From Rhyacophila brunnea (lineage: Eukaryota; Arthropoda; Insecta; Trichoptera; Rhyacophilidae), in assembly GCA_022495005.1 (NCBI GenBank), contig JAGYXB010001325.1, forward strand, positions 62,001-126,000: a stretch of DNA of 64,000 bases, read 5' to 3'. Under the pieces are notes generated by a model. That model saw nothing but the letters and a program-made list of their open reading frames with translations, was not told the origin of the DNA and ran no database searches. Below are positions 23,726 through 35,969 of the stretch, piece after piece. Position numbers and translations under genes: made by a program. The stretch's first letter is position 1, and every line of letters begins with the position of its first letter.

Positions 23726-24530
23726 TTAACTCTTTTTACTCGTGGTTGGTAAATTATCACACCCTTTTACTGCACACCTATCCTTTGACATTTTGTAATA
23801 AATTGTATCTAATTTTAATTATTACTAGTCAATTATTACGAAAAGTAATTAATTTCACACACGTTTTAGTAGATTTCAATGTGTTTTTCACCAATCCGGT
23901 TGTGTTTTGTTTCATATTAATTTGACATTTGAAAAATCCAGTAAACAAAATATAAATATTCAAAATAAGAACTCTCGACCTAATAAACTTATTTTCATAG
24001 GAAAAATATTATGACATATTATTATATTCCATTTTAACCTCTCTGCTGCGAATGTCTCAGAGTATGGTTAGTACGTTTGATTCCTGATCGGTGTGCCATC
24101 TGTTGAAAGTCACATTGTTTTTTTTGTAATACCTCATGGATTCATGAGTGTTTTCATTTTGTATATGATCTGGAGTTAAGCGAATGATGAATAATTATTT
24201 ATTTGTAAGTCAGTTAAGATGACACAACGAAAATGATAATTTACACATTATTATTTAAAATAGAAAGGCTAGATCAAAAAAAATGGCGCATCAAAAATGT
24301 TAAAAGATAAAAATATACAGTACGACAAACACTTATTAAATCAATAAGCACGATATGGTCACAGAGTTTATTGAATCGAGATTAAGATACAAATTTACTG
24401 ACGTATATTTATGTTTGGCTCAAAATATATACTTGTAATCTCTATCAGCAGCTGTCTATCCGTTTGTCTGATTTTAACGCAAAATCCACTCAACCGATAT
24501 ACCAATTATACAACCGAATATAGCAATTAA
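23726..24530. other. AT-rich DNA, no gene recognised
   Basis: No motif, TIR or splice-supported frame was found. Confidence 0.5.
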
Positions 24531-25110
24531 AATGACAGAAAGAAATAGAATCAGGCTAGGGAGGCCTTTATCCAGCAGTGGATTGGTTCAGGTCGACGTT
24601 GATAAGGATGATAGAAATAGGTATAATATCACAAATTCGTTTAACCGCTAGTAATATAATCAGGCTAGGGAACCCTTCATCCAGCAGTGGATTGATCCTA
24701 GTTGATGATGATAACGATGTGAGTATGTAGATAAATATAATATCACCAATTTTGATAAATACAGCAATTTAAATGACAGAAAGGAGTAGAATATGGGTAG
24801 GGAGGCCTTTATCCAGCAGTGGATTGGATCAGGTCGATGGTGATGATGACGATATTAATATATTGTAAATAAATATAATATTAACGATTTTGATAAATAC
24901 AGCAATTCAAATGACAGAAAGGAGTAGAATCAGGGTAGGGAGGCCTTTATCCAACAGTGGATTGGTTCAGGTCAATGTCGATAAGGATGATAGACTTAGG
25001 TATACTATCACAAATTCGTTTAACCGCCAGTAGTAGAATCAGATTGCGGAACCCTTCGTCCAGCAGTGGATTGATCCTAGTTGTTGATGATGATGATAAC
25101 GATATGAATA
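24531..25110. repeat. Tandem array B of CCAGCAGTGGATTG units (5 copies)
   Basis: Cores occur at 24572, 24681, 24813, 24951 and 25060, spaced 109, 132, 138 and 109 bp. These are the spacings of array A at 5.6 kb and use the same flanking blocks (GGGAGGCCTTTATCCAGCAG, GGAACCCTTC, AAATGACAGAAAGGAGTAG). The period lengths imply several unit types in a fixed order rather than a simple satellite. Confidence 0.9.
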
Positions 25111-26089
25111 TGTAGATAAATATAATGTCACTTATAGTAGGTATGGTATTTTTTTGCAACAAAACTAACATCCATATATCACAAATTAAATAAAATGTCA
25201 CAATTTATTATAAATTATAACAATACCTATAATAAACATGCTGCACAATAAAAACTCTGTAATATGAAAAATTATTAATAAATTATCTAGAGGATAATTA
25301 AATAATTGGAAATAATTGAAATAAGATTTCTCCACTTAATAAACACAAGGTTCAAAGAATATATTTATTTTATAAAGAAACATTAATAAATAATGAAGAG
25401 ATAATAAACATACATTATAATTATTTAATCCTTCACGATCCTGCTGGGTGTCGTATTTGTTTCAAAAAGATTTTTTCTAGTAGTCATATATTTTTCAGAA
25501 GTGTTTTAAAATTATGTAAGTATGACATTTCTGAATCTTGTAATTATTCGTTGAATAAAAAAAAATATTTATTACACATGGCAAATATAAATGTACAATA
25601 TAGCTGGATAACATCTATGATAGCTGGTCACATTTTTCACCGCCATTTTGTAACAGTAGTTCTAGTAGATATCTACAATATCCAGTCACATGACATACCG
25701 CCATTTTGTTAAGCAGTCGATCCAACAGAATTCTACAGTCTGGACTGCATACAAATCATTTAATACCTCTTAGGTGTATGCCTGATACACCCCCCTGGAA
25801 GAGTCTATGACGCCCCATGACTCTGGCCAAGCGCTTTGGCTCGCTACCATAGACTGTCTATCAGTGTTGCCACCCTTCCCTCAGATACTCCTTATTATTA
25901 ATTAAATAAAATACTTCTTACGTGCTAAGTACAATTTAAATATTTTGACAGTTAATCAAAAAATAATGGACGTACGTACGCCCATTGTTGACTAGGAGGT
26001 CAGGTGACATGGTTATACCTAATAATTAATTTTATCTATTGGGAGAGGCCCAATGATCATGGACATGACAGTAGGTAGATGATAACTTC
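25111..26089. other. Mostly AT-rich DNA with an element-U end fragment
   Basis: Around 25790-25860, CCCCATGACTCTGGCCAAGC resembles the outer end of element U at 36.29-36.31 kb. ATCAGTGTTGCCACCC near 25872 could be a solo hAT end. No gene is supported. Confidence 0.45.
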
Positions 26090-26760
26090 TTGTTTTCTTA
26101 TTAAATTATGGTAGCATCCATGGGTTTCCTACATTCACCGGCATTATAATACGATATGGACAAGAACAAAATAGTTAATAGGTATACCTACTTGGGTGTT
26201 TCAAATCTCACTACCTACAACCTAGACTCAGCCTAATATACTTTTCGAAGACGTACCAACCATAATGTCTGTCAAACGTCATGTTGGTAGTATTTATCAG
26301 TGGAAAATATGTAACAATAGATTTTACGGCATCGTGTGTAAACGGATTGGCACATATGGGTGTCATAGAATCTATGTTCTATGCCCACGCCTCTGTCATA
26401 GATATTTTGACATAATTATTATATTTGCTATGTGTACGGAGCAGTGATGCCAACCGTACTATAATTATAGTACAATACTATAATTATAGTACAATACTAT
26501 AATTTTGATTTTGCGAAAAATGTAAAATACTATAATTTTAGGCCAATTATACCAAAATATTATAATTTTAAAGGATTCAAGACGAAAAATGTTCCTGTAC
26601 TATATATTTTTTAGAAATACTATAATTTTTACGCTTTTGTACTATAATCAGCATAGAAAAATATGGCAACACTGGTACGGAGGCATAGATATGATCAATG
26701 GTACGTTTATATTTGACACTTATATTGTCATATTTATGTACGACACCATATTCACCAAGT
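26090..26760. mobile_element. PIF/Harbinger right-half relic
   Basis: CGTACCAACCATAATGTCTG, GTCATGTTGGTAGTATTTAT, TTTTACGGCATCGTGTGTAA and GGTGTCATAGAATCTATG match 21.36-21.5 kb, the right part of the PIF copy at 19947-21617. The transposase exon is reduced to traces. A hAT element interrupts it. Confidence 0.75.
26442..26674. mobile_element. Short hAT element with GTACGGAG duplication
   Basis: The ends are CAGTGATGCCAACCGTAC and AATATGGCAACACTG, flanked by GTACGGAG on both sides (26434-26441, 26675-26682). The interior is rich in TACTATAATT and lacks the GC-rich modules of its relatives. The related empty site is at about 21525-21556 (TGTGTAAACGGAATGGCATA). Confidence 0.95.
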
Positions 26761-28384
26761 TTAAACAGTAATTATATATGTACCAGCCACTTATTTTGCA
26801 TGTGTTGACACTCACCTGTCACTTATTCAATTTACTTATATACGCAAATGTAAACACCGCGTATTCGACAATTCCGAACTTGCAGCGATATATCACCGAA
26901 GTTGGACCACCGTCTACTTTTATGTCAAGTACCTGACACATTATTCGTAGTTTGATAGGTAGTGAATTGCATAGGTATATTTCTAAAACAACGGTCGATC
27001 AATTATCATACACCATGAATGTATGCCCATTGCCCAACGTTTACGTTAATAAATGTACTGTAGCTACCTGTCAAAAATCATAGACAGTGAGAAATAAATC
27101 GGATGTGCCGTGTTCTATGGATTTTGTTCGAAAATAAAATATCGCTTGTTCTCGGCACATACGATTGATTCTGATGCACTCTGTGAAGAAAAAATGCCCT
27201 TCAAATGGTATTACCTAATTCATTTTGGCCCACACCTGCACTCGTATTACGATAATATTATATTGAATAAACAATGACGATCAAGTGCTAGATATCGCAA
27301 TGTTACTGTTAATCGTTCTTCTACACTTATGGCATTTCTGAATTGTGTGTCTTATTTTTTGGCAAAAGGTCCAATCTTGCAAACTAAAGTTCACAAGTTG
27401 AGTTGGATCTTCGATTTTAAACTCTTGACATTAAACGGAATGCACCTAGTTCTTCTCGTCGCTGAATCCATTCCCGCACCCATCTAGACCATTTTTTCCT
27501 CCTTTTTGTTGCCAAAAGACTTAAAATAATAACACTCACTCCTTTCTTTTTTAACATTCCCATATTGACAACTGACATAACGTTTTTGAGAATTACCTAT
27601 ACGAAATAAGGCATAAAGCCCATTGACGCAGCGAGTGCGGCGCTCGCGCAAAATTTCTACAAGTGGCGCGTAAATCATCGAAAATACAACGTAATCAAAT
27701 ACGCCAGCGCACACTGGACTTGACGATGCCTTGTGCCCCGCCTGCCGCATGAGTCACCGTTTTTCGCTTCTCGGCGATACGGTTTAATGAAAATACAAAG
27801 AAGTCCATTCATTGAACACGGCTACCAAAATCACGCTGCTCGAGGCGTCGTCGATCGACGGGCTAGAAGCAATTATTTAATAACAGAGAACTCATAGTTT
27901 AATTTTATTGCGTATCCAGTTTATCGCTGGTAGAATAATGTCATCGTGAATATTAATTACAAGCCCCGAAATAATATAATATTTTTATTGCTTTGTTATG
28001 AGAGGCGCTGTAATAATAATCATTTTGTGCTGCTTGAGCCGCTTATTACATAGGTGAAGGGTAATGCGCGGGTGGGAGGGGGCCTACTCAGTAGTGAGCG
28101 CGTCGAGCGCTTTCTTGGTGGGCTTTATGCCTAAGTGACCGAATAAGTTACAATACCATATGTAAACACCGCATATATTTATTCCAAATGTTGCCATTGA
28201 ATAAAGTGTAGAGACTTTATTTCAACGAGAAGCATACGAGAATTTTATGTCAGATCCATGCAGGTGTAAACAGTAAGTGAAATTGTATGTCAGACACATA
28301 AAATAAGTATAACGGTATAAGTGTCAGATGTAAACGTACCAATACAGTAAAACGCTCTTGACATATGTGCCCGATCGTCATAGT
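26761..28384 (-). mobile_element. Second PIF/Harbinger-like relic
   Basis: The right end near 28345-28384 (AACGCTCTTGACATATGTG then CCGATCGTCATAG) matches the PIF right TIR region at 21.57-21.6 kb but lacks the outermost bases. TGTAAACACCGC occurs near both 26.85 and 28.16 kb. A transposase N-terminal remnant lies inside. Divergence from the 19.9-kb copy is high. Confidence 0.6.
27360..27530 (-). pseudogene. PIF transposase N-terminal remnant
   Basis: The minus strand reads LLATKRRKKWSRWVREWIQR then REELGAF, matching RRRRVWVREWIARRETLG in the 21-kb copy. After a frameshift it continues KIEDPTQLVNF. Both indels and the short length show it is non-functional. Confidence 0.7.
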
Positions 28385-28630
28385 GCTCGGACGTGGTGGT
28401 TTGGCGGGCGCGGGGCGGCGGCGGTGCGGGCAACTCAAACGTATGAACACGTCTCGACATGTCCGTAGACAATGCGCGGGGACGGGTGTTTGCGCGTGTT
28501 GTTTTGGCGCGTGTAGCTTAGCGCAAACAAGATCGTACATGCGGCGGGCTCTTCCCACACTGCGCGCATAGAGATGTCCGCACTGAATGGACGGGCGCCA
28601 ATGCGGGAAACGAGCGAGCAGCGGGTGTCT
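28385..28630 (+). repeat. CpG-rich segment G, copy 2 (uninterrupted)
   Basis: The segment runs GTGCTCGGACGTGGTGGTTT to AACGAGCGAGCAGCGGGTGT. It contains GTATGAACACGTCTCG without the hAT that splits copy 1, so it is the pre-insertion state. It abuts the PIF relic on the left and the outer end of element U on the right. Confidence 0.85.
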
Positions 28631-29006
28631 CAGCGCTTGGGGCGTGTACGACGCGGAATAAGCGCGGGGACGGGCACGGGTAGAGTGTCCGTAGTAGCCC
28701 GCGCGCGTCCGGTCGTGTTCAGCGTCAAATCAGGGATAGGAAACCATAAACACAGAATTGTTTTTGCTGGAAAACTCCTATTTGAAATGGCAAAACTTTG
28801 CAGCAAAATATGGGGACAATGGAATCAATATGGAAAGCATTTTAACAGAAGAATTTTATAACTTATACAAGAAACTGCGGGAACAACCAGACAAGTTTTT
28901 CGAAAAAGAGTAACATGAGAAAAGTTTTTTTCTATTCTTTTTTAGTCATTTTTTGCGATCCGACTATCGCCTTTTGGCATCTTCAAACACCACCAATGGT
29001 GAATAC

Positions 29007-30265
29007 CATTGGCGGCCGCTCCCTTAGGTCAATTGGTCAATGACCCTCCAAACATAAATATCTTACAATCTATGTAGGTTTTAATCTAAGATGTAGGTAC
29101 AATGTCTTATAATTATCGGCTAACACAATGATACTCAACCTTTTTTTTCTTCGGGCCAAATAGATATATTTGTAAAGTAACGCGGGCCGCATCACTACTG
29201 GTGTGACGAAAAAAATCATGAACCCCCCCTTTTTTACAAAACATTTTTGAGATTTTAAAAATTATGCGCGTTTTTTAAATTAATCGTGTTATTTAATCTC
29301 AAGATATACGAAATTCCTGATAATAAATCTGTTTCGGGCCGCACATAAAAGCTTTGAGGGCCGCAGGTTGAGTATCGCTGGGCTAACGAGTCAACTCGTG
29401 ACGCACGCTAACCGTGTGTATAAAATTTAAACAGAAGGAATCACGATCGGTCGCTGTATAGTGTATACCTCGGGTCATTTCAGAATCTACCGGGATAAAA
29501 TATTTATAAATATTTCTCTTTCTCTCTCATTTCTCATATGTCAGACGAATAGAAGCACAAAGCCTTTTTCTTTTTCTTCATATTATTTTGTCGCCGCCTT
29601 AGGCGTCATTTAGGTCATTGCCAAAAATGAAAGAGATGTATATTTTCAATGTGTTAAAATGAAACCGGTATAAAATGTCGTACTGATACCCTCGCGACCT
29701 CAGCGAGCGTGTTTTGTTTTGGTAAACCTTTTTATACTTATTTGTTATCGCTTCCTATTGTTGTCTGAAATTTTTATATGCAATTTCAATGTTTGTATGC
29801 AGTTTAGTTTAAATCCAACCATAGAGTAATACGCATCGACTGCATTCATTGTGTTAAACCATTGTATACATGTAAGTTATCGATTAAAATGTCATCTGCT
29901 ATATTGATCATAAAATTTACCTTCTAATAAAATCAGTGAAAATATAAAAAGTGTTTTATGTATATAACTGATCCCGCCGTTCCATATCAGTACACAACAC
30001 TTTTGACAGTGACAGTTAAATGAAAAATGAAGCTAAAAAGCTACGGTGTTTTTATTAAATGTGTTTGATTGTTTGATGTGAAATGGACATTTTTTGAAGG
30101 GTAAGTAGGTACCTATCTATAACAATTTCTAGCACTTCTTTTATAATGTATAAAAACCCAATTTGCAATACGTTTTTTAAGTATACAACGAAAAGCCAAG
30201 TTCATATAATATAATTACTTATTTAAAAATGACCCGCTAAATGTTCAAACCCAGGGCCGCCAATG
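29007..30265. mobile_element. hAT-like element in the left arm, GTGAATAC duplication
   Basis: The ends are CATTGGCGGCC and GGCCGCCAATG, and both sides carry GTGAATAC (28999-29006, 30266-30273), a perfect 8-bp duplication. Copy A reads CCAATGGTGAATACACACTG (as reverse complement), confirming the empty site. Length is 1259 bp. The AT-rich interior holds no transposase, but a second hAT is nested in it. Confidence 0.9.
29126..29380. mobile_element. Nested hAT MITE (ACTCAACC type)
   Basis: The left end CAATGATACTCAACC pairs with the right end GGTTGAGTATCGCTG. Flanks are GGCTAACA and GGCTAACG, a 7/8 match. The interior has GCGGGCCGCATCAC and GAGGGCCGCAGG near the two ends, resembling Charlie-type hAT ends. 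It lies wholly inside the 29007-30265 hAT and must be the younger insertion. Confidence 0.85.
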
Positions 30266-31040
30266 GTGAATACACACTGTCATCTGATACAGTTAATTCC
30301 TGTTTATTTGGTAAATTTATATTTTTGAAAAATTCAAATTCCATCAAGTACCCTTGGTCGATTTTATAATTTGATTATATATTGGATAATATGTAAGTTA
30401 AAGTTTAAAAAAGACTTTTCGGTTCATATGGTGTGAATGTAGGTGTAGAATGTGCGCTTCATATCTTTGCACCCCGGCTCTAGGATGGAAATGATGTACC
30501 TACTTAATATACCTATTTTATTTTTATTATGTTTATATTTTTTTATTAAGAAAAACAAACAGTTACATAGACTACAAATATGTATAAAATAGACTAGAAA
30601 AAGATATTGCAACGAGCAAAGTTTCCATATAAATTATAATAATTATAGTTAATCATATTATAATTTAAATACAGAGAAATTAGATAAAGAGATAAATGAG
30701 AAAGAATATTGAATAATTATAGACAAAAAAAAAACATTTTTATGTACCTACCTTTATAAATATAAGTAAGATAAGTTTACAATATTATATGTGCGTTAAG
30801 AATTATTGAAATTTAAAGATATTATTTTTATATACTACATATTATATTAATACAAGTGAATATCATTTGATATAATTTTATGCGACGTAATAAGGCAAAG
30901 AAGCGTATCAGTGTAGTAAAAGGTGGAAAGTTATAAAACGTATACCTACTTTACATCACTTCGCGCTATCTATGCTTTGTGAAAATAATATAACAAATAC
31001 ACCAGACGCGCGCGGTAAGCTCATGATGGTTTGAGACACC

Positions 31041-31274
31041 CGCTACTCGCTTGTTTCCCGCGTCGGCGCCCGTTCATTCAGTGCGGACACCTCTATGCGC
31101 GCAGTATGGGAAGAGCCCGCCGCATGTACGATCTTGCCTACGTCGAGCTAGACGTGCCAAAACAACACGCGCGAACACCCGTCCCCGCGCATTGTCTACG
31201 GACACGTCTAAACATGTTCATACGTTTGAGTTGCCCCCACCGCCGCCGCGCCGCGCCCGTCAAACCACCACGGA
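31041..31274 (-). repeat. CpG-rich segment G, copy 3, at the centre of the inverted pair
   Basis: The segment reads as the reverse complement of copies 1 and 2. It lies between GTAAGCTCATGATGGTTT and its reverse complement AAACCATCATGAGCTTAC, so the inverted repeat is exact right up to its edges. Confidence 0.85.
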
Positions 31275-32368
31275 CGAGCACTTAAACCATCATGAGCTTA
31301 CCGCGCGCGTCAGGTGCATTTGTGGTATTATCTTCACAAAGCATAGATAGTGCGAAGTGATGTTAAATAGGTATACGTTTTATAATTTTGCACTTTTTAC
31401 TATATAAATAATATTATATGTAAAAATAATATGTTTAAATTTCAATAATTCTTAACACACATACTTATAATATTGTATACTTATCTTACTTATATTTTTA
31501 AAGGTACTTAAAAAATGTTTTTTTTTTGTATATAATTATTCAATATTCTTTCTCATTTATCTCTTTATCTAATTTCTCTGTATTTTACGTTCTTCTTGCT
31601 TTATATATTGTTAGGCTTAACTATATTATAATTATAATTATTGAAACACTGCTGGTTGCAATTTCTTTTTTCTAGTCTATTTTATACATATTTATAATCT
31701 ATGTAAATGTTTGTTTTCCTTAATAAAAAATATGAACATAAAAAAAATAAAATATATTAGGTAGGTACGTCAATGCCATCCTAGAGCCGGGGTGCAAAGT
31801 TATGAAGCGTATACTCTACACCTACATTCACACCATATGAACCGAAAAGTCATTTTTAAGCTTAGTTTCCTTATATATTATCCAATATATAATCAAAATA
31901 TAATATCGACCAAGGGTACTTGATGGAACTTAAATTTAAATTAATAAATATAAATTTACCAAATAAACAGGAATTAACTGTATTAGACGACAGTGTGTAT
32001 TCACCATTGGTGGTAATTGAAGATGCCGAAAGGCGATACTCGGATCGCAAAAAATGACTCAAAAAGAATATTGAAGTTAAAGTCCCTCCATCAAACCCGC
32101 CCCGTACAACCCTCGGTCTTAATCGAGAGTATCACGGGACCCGTCAATTGGTGATGTGAAGCATCTAAGAATCGGCCTGGGAGTGTCCTGGGAGAAGATG
32201 CCCAAGACTTACATTGCTACGCTCAAAGTGAGCTCTGACTGAGTTTACTGAGTTAACTCTAATGCAAAGTGCCAGGGAGAGAAAAAGCACATGGAAATGA
32301 CTAAAAAGAAAATGAAGCTACTTGTTTATTAAATTAAAGAATGAAGCTAATCATACAGGCAGCAAAAT

Positions 32369-35300
32369 TTATGTGAAGAGATCTTCACGCCCGTAGTAAG
32401 ACGCCGCAAATTTTTTGAAAGCAAGATAATTGGCCTTAGTAGCAACCAGGTCGGACGGACCGATGGGTCCAACAGCTGGTTGGACCGACCTGAGCATTTC
32501 CTCTTGTTCGGAGCACATACTCAGACACTCCCATAGGATGTGGTTGGCATCCTGTATTTCCCCTCCGCATGGACATGTCGGACGGCTTGCAAGTCCAAGC
32601 TCAAAAGCAAATCCACCATGACCAGTCACAAATTGACTGGTGTAATGGTCTGGAGTCAGGTATTTGGTTATCTCCATTCGCCACTGTATGTCTGGAAAAA
32701 ACGTATATGTGTGCCGGCCCTTGGTCGATTCGTCCCACTTTCGCTGCTAGGTCTTAATGGCCGCATCGAGCGACATGAGTCTAATTCTGCGCCTCAATAA
32801 AGCTAATCCTTCGCCAGCTAGCTGAGGGGGGGGGGACGAGGTGAAAATCACCAACGTCGGCCTCCTCGCCTTTGAGAAGCAATATTGAAGCGCCGCTGAC
32901 CTGAATGTGCAGGTCAAGTGGGAGAATGCCAGCCAGGACCGGGAGCGCGTCAGTTGAGGTAGTACGGTAGGCCTTGGTAATGGACAGGAGCGCGATGCGC
33001 TGTCCTCTTAAAAGAGAGATTCTAAGTTTGACACTTTTGGGAATGCGCGGGCACCAAGCACTGGCGGCATAAGCCGCGATTCCCATAAAAATGGCGCCGT
33101 AGGCGATCTTGAGCGCCCTTACTTTTAAGACCCATCCTTCACCAGCCATGCGGCCGATCCTCTGGAAGGCCACCCCAGCCTTGTGGACTTGGGTTTTGGC
33201 ATTGTGTAGGAAATTTTGCATTGTGTCCATTTTGACGCCTAGATAGGTGACGATCTTTGACACTTTCACTCTCGTGTCACCGAATAAGACTGTGGGTAGT
33301 CTCGAACAGCTAAGTCGTCACGGTCCTTTGAGGACAATGGCTTCTGTCTTGGAAGGTGCGAATGATAATCTAGTTAATCTACCCCAAGCCTCAATTGATG
33401 CTAAGGCTTCGCCAACGGTGCTCTCAATCTTTGCCCTGCTGTCGGCCTGGACCAGCAGCAGCGCATCGTCTGCGTAAGCGATGACAGTACAGTCGGTTGG
33501 AAGCGGAATTCTAAGGAGACCTTCGAAGAGTACGTTCCAGAGAAGGGGACCGAAGACTGAGCCCTGGGGACATCCCATGCTGGTGTTCATCTCTATTGTG
33601 GTTGATCCAACTCGAAACTCGATCGATCTATTGGTGAAATAACTTTGAATTGACGCGAACAAATTTCCTGGTAGTCTCTTCAGCCGGAGCTTTTGTAATA
33701 TAAGAGGCCAGGATGCACTATCAAACGCACCTGCAATGTCCAGGAAAACTCCTAGGACGTATGTACGACGGGAATTTTCAGCAATGGCAATCACATTCCT
33801 TATGGCGTCGACTGTTGATTTGCCTCTTCTGAATCCAAATTGTTTATCGGAAAGCGGAGAGTGTGTCTCCAGGTGGGCTTCAATCCTGCGGCACAGTAGC
33901 TTCTCCAGCACTTTGCCCAGAGCGGGCAGAAGTGTAAGAGGGCGGTAGGCTTTGGGGCTAGACGGTTCTCGGCTGCCAGCTTTGGGGACTACCTTAAGTA
34001 AGCCCCTCTTCCAGCAGTCGGAGAACGTGCCGCTCCTGATGCAGTCACTGAAGAGGGCTGTAATCTCTGGCGCGGCGATGGCCCATGTGCGTTTGACAAG
34101 TAAATTGTCAATGCAGTCCGGGCCTGGGGCTTTGCCAACAATCAACGTGCGTACGATGTGGTTGATCTCCTGTTCGGAAGGCAACGATGAGTGATCCGTG
34201 TCGATGGGAAGAGAAGCCTCAAAGCGGGCCATCCTCATGGCGTCATCATCCCTGGATACATCATCCAGGGGGATGAGAGCCTCGAGTAGGACCGCAGCCG
34301 TTTCAGACTCAGTACTGGTGAATCCGCCACCCGGTTTCTCGATACCGCACAAGAGGCTTGTCGGTCTGAGTCCCAGCCTCAATGCGTGGTATGGAGGACC
34401 CCAGGGGTCTGAACCTCCCTCGACGGTGACGAAGTTACGCCAGTAGTATTTCTTGGCTTGAGTGATTGCTTTCTTGTATTCCATTCGGGTGGATTTGAAC
34501 TTTGAATTTTGATTTGAAATTTTGGTTTCTGAAAAGGTCACGCAGGCGCGAAACATGCTGCGTCCACCACGGCGACTGGCTTGGTGGCTTGGGCTTGCAG
34601 CGTCCGAGTGAAACTTCGGCTGATCCGGTGATGTCTGCAGTCAGTCGTGAGGCGGCCGAGTGTAGGTCCGGAAAACGGGTTCTAGATGTCCTGTCAAGCT
34701 TTTTAGAAAGCACCTCTTCAAACTTTTCCCAATTCCCGTCACGCGTTCTAAATCGTGTAGGCGGGGGTGGGGATACGTCAGAGACGCCATCGTTCGAGGA
34801 GTCAGCGGCCAGCTCAAAAGTGATCAACCGGTGATCACTCATGGAAGCGCTCTCATGGACTCTCCAGCCGCTCATTCGTCTCGCGATGGACTCAGTGGCC
34901 AGTGTGATGTCGATGTGGGTGCTTCCGCGGTTTGCGTGCGACACAAAAGTCGGCATGCTGTTGGGGTCGTTGAGGACGACCAGGTTGTGCTGGTGCACCT
35001 CAATCAGTGCTCCTCGATGACGTCCGCGTCGCACATAGGGATATCCACGGGCGCCCAGAGAGGAGATTGGGAGTTGACATCCGCACAGATGATGACATCT
35101 CTGTCACCAACTGCGCGTAGAATGCCATCGAGCACTGATGCCACGAGTTTCTTTGTGCTCTCAAAGCTGAAGTAGGCGGAGATAACCACCACGCTGCCTC
35201 CTCCGGGAAAGCTTATATCAGCGCACGCGACTAGCTCAGTTGACATGTGCAAGAGCGACAGCACGCCAAGGCGGGGGTCAAGAGCGAATACACAGGCCTT

Positions 35301-35498
35301 TGGCTCTGCACATCTGGCACTGACGACAAGGCCCGCGCACTCAAGTCCCTTTTTAGTGACTTTGGGGCCCTTTTCAGAGCCCCAGTGGTACGGTTCCTGG
35401 ACCAGCGCCAGAGACATGCCCGCGGACTGCATAGTCTCAATCAACTCCGCCGAGCCGGCGTCGCTCAGGTTGACGTTCAACTGAGCGAAGGTTATCAT
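32369..35498 (-). pseudogene. LINE ORF2: endonuclease, reverse transcriptase, C-terminal zinc domain
   Basis: The endonuclease starts MITFAQLNVNLSDAG, with QEPYHW (catalytic Glu), ICADVNSQSPLW (Asp/Asn), THIDITLATESIA and MSDHRLI (Ser-Asp-His). RT blocks follow: GKAPGPDCIDNLLVK, KAYRPLTLLPALGKVLEK, QFGFRRGKSTVDAI, LDIAGAFDS, GCPQGSVFGPLLW and YADDALLLVQ, so the F/YADD catalytic site is kept. The tail has ITGHGG-like FVTGHGGFAFELG and CPCGGEIQDANHILWEC. Lesions: a frameshift near 35015, another near 34520, an in-frame TGA at 33318-33320 (likely CGA to TGA), and breaks between 32.68 and 32.78 kb. The domains are otherwise well preserved, so insertion is fairly recent. Confidence 0.9.
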
Positions 35499-35969
35499 CG
35501 CGTGGCAGTGTAGTCCACCGTCGCCCTCTCGCGCAGCTCAGCGTGTAGCCTTGCTGGGCACTCGAGACTGCCGGTGGGATGGTCTGACGGCTGCTTATGC
35601 TTGTGGTAAGCCACGCATTTTGGTGGGTTTCCTTTATTGGGGCAGTCCTCTCGGTCGTGGCCGGAGATGGTGCAGTGGCTGCATGTCGGGGTCTTGTTCG
35701 CACACCCTTTGGCCATGTGTCCGTAGAGGTGGCATATATTACATTTGACTACCCCAACGTAGTTCTTCAGAGGGAAGGATTCCCACACCATGTACAGCCT
35801 GTCTTCTGCCAGCAGAGCAGACCAGATGGTCACCGGGGCGAAAACCACAAAGTGGCATCTGCCTGTTCTAGGCCCAGCTTTGTGGCTCAGCCTGATGTCC
35901 TTATATGCGGATTCTGGCAGGCCGGTCTGCTCCGTGGTGGAGGTGTAGATAGCTTCCCGGAGTTGAATA
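35495..35969 (-). pseudogene. LINE ORF1 C-terminus (gag-like, zinc knuckles)
   Basis: The visible frame includes GPRTGRCHFVVFAPVTIWSA and YMVWESFPLKNYVGVVKCNI, then CNICHLYGHMAKGC, CSHCTISGHDREDC and a Cys/His-rich tail. These are CCHC knuckles of R1-type gag proteins, which bind the element RNA. The N-terminal two thirds are missing because the insertion is 5' truncated at about 35969. Its TGA stop overlaps the ORF2 start in the tetranucleotide ATGA at 35498-35495, an arrangement used for coupled re-initiation in R1-type LINEs. Confidence 0.85.

Larger units (their letters stand above)
32071..35969 (-). mobile_element. 5'-truncated R1-clade LINE in the right arm
   Basis: Flanking GAATA occurs at both ends (32066-32070, 35965-35969). 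Copy A has the unbroken AAAAAGAATAGAAAAAAACT there, so the insertion site is clear. On the minus strand it carries the C-terminal part of ORF1, then ORF2 with endonuclease, RT and C-terminal zinc domain, then about 300 bp of 3' UTR. There is no clear poly(A). An RNase H domain is not seen, which suits the R1 clade. Confidence 0.9.

Noticed and set aside
23470..23925. 151-codon plus-strand open frame rich in hydrophobic residues
   Set aside because: It is the shadow of the minus-strand LINE RT relic with RLRWAGHV and KKRWADC blocks.
28574..28861. 95-codon plus-strand frame in GC-rich DNA
   Set aside because: Segment G is CpG-rich and yields long frames on both strands by composition; copies do not conserve the frame.
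33736..35513. Several plus-strand frames of 70-114 codons
   Set aside because: They are antisense shadows of the R1-clade LINE ORF2 and ORF1.
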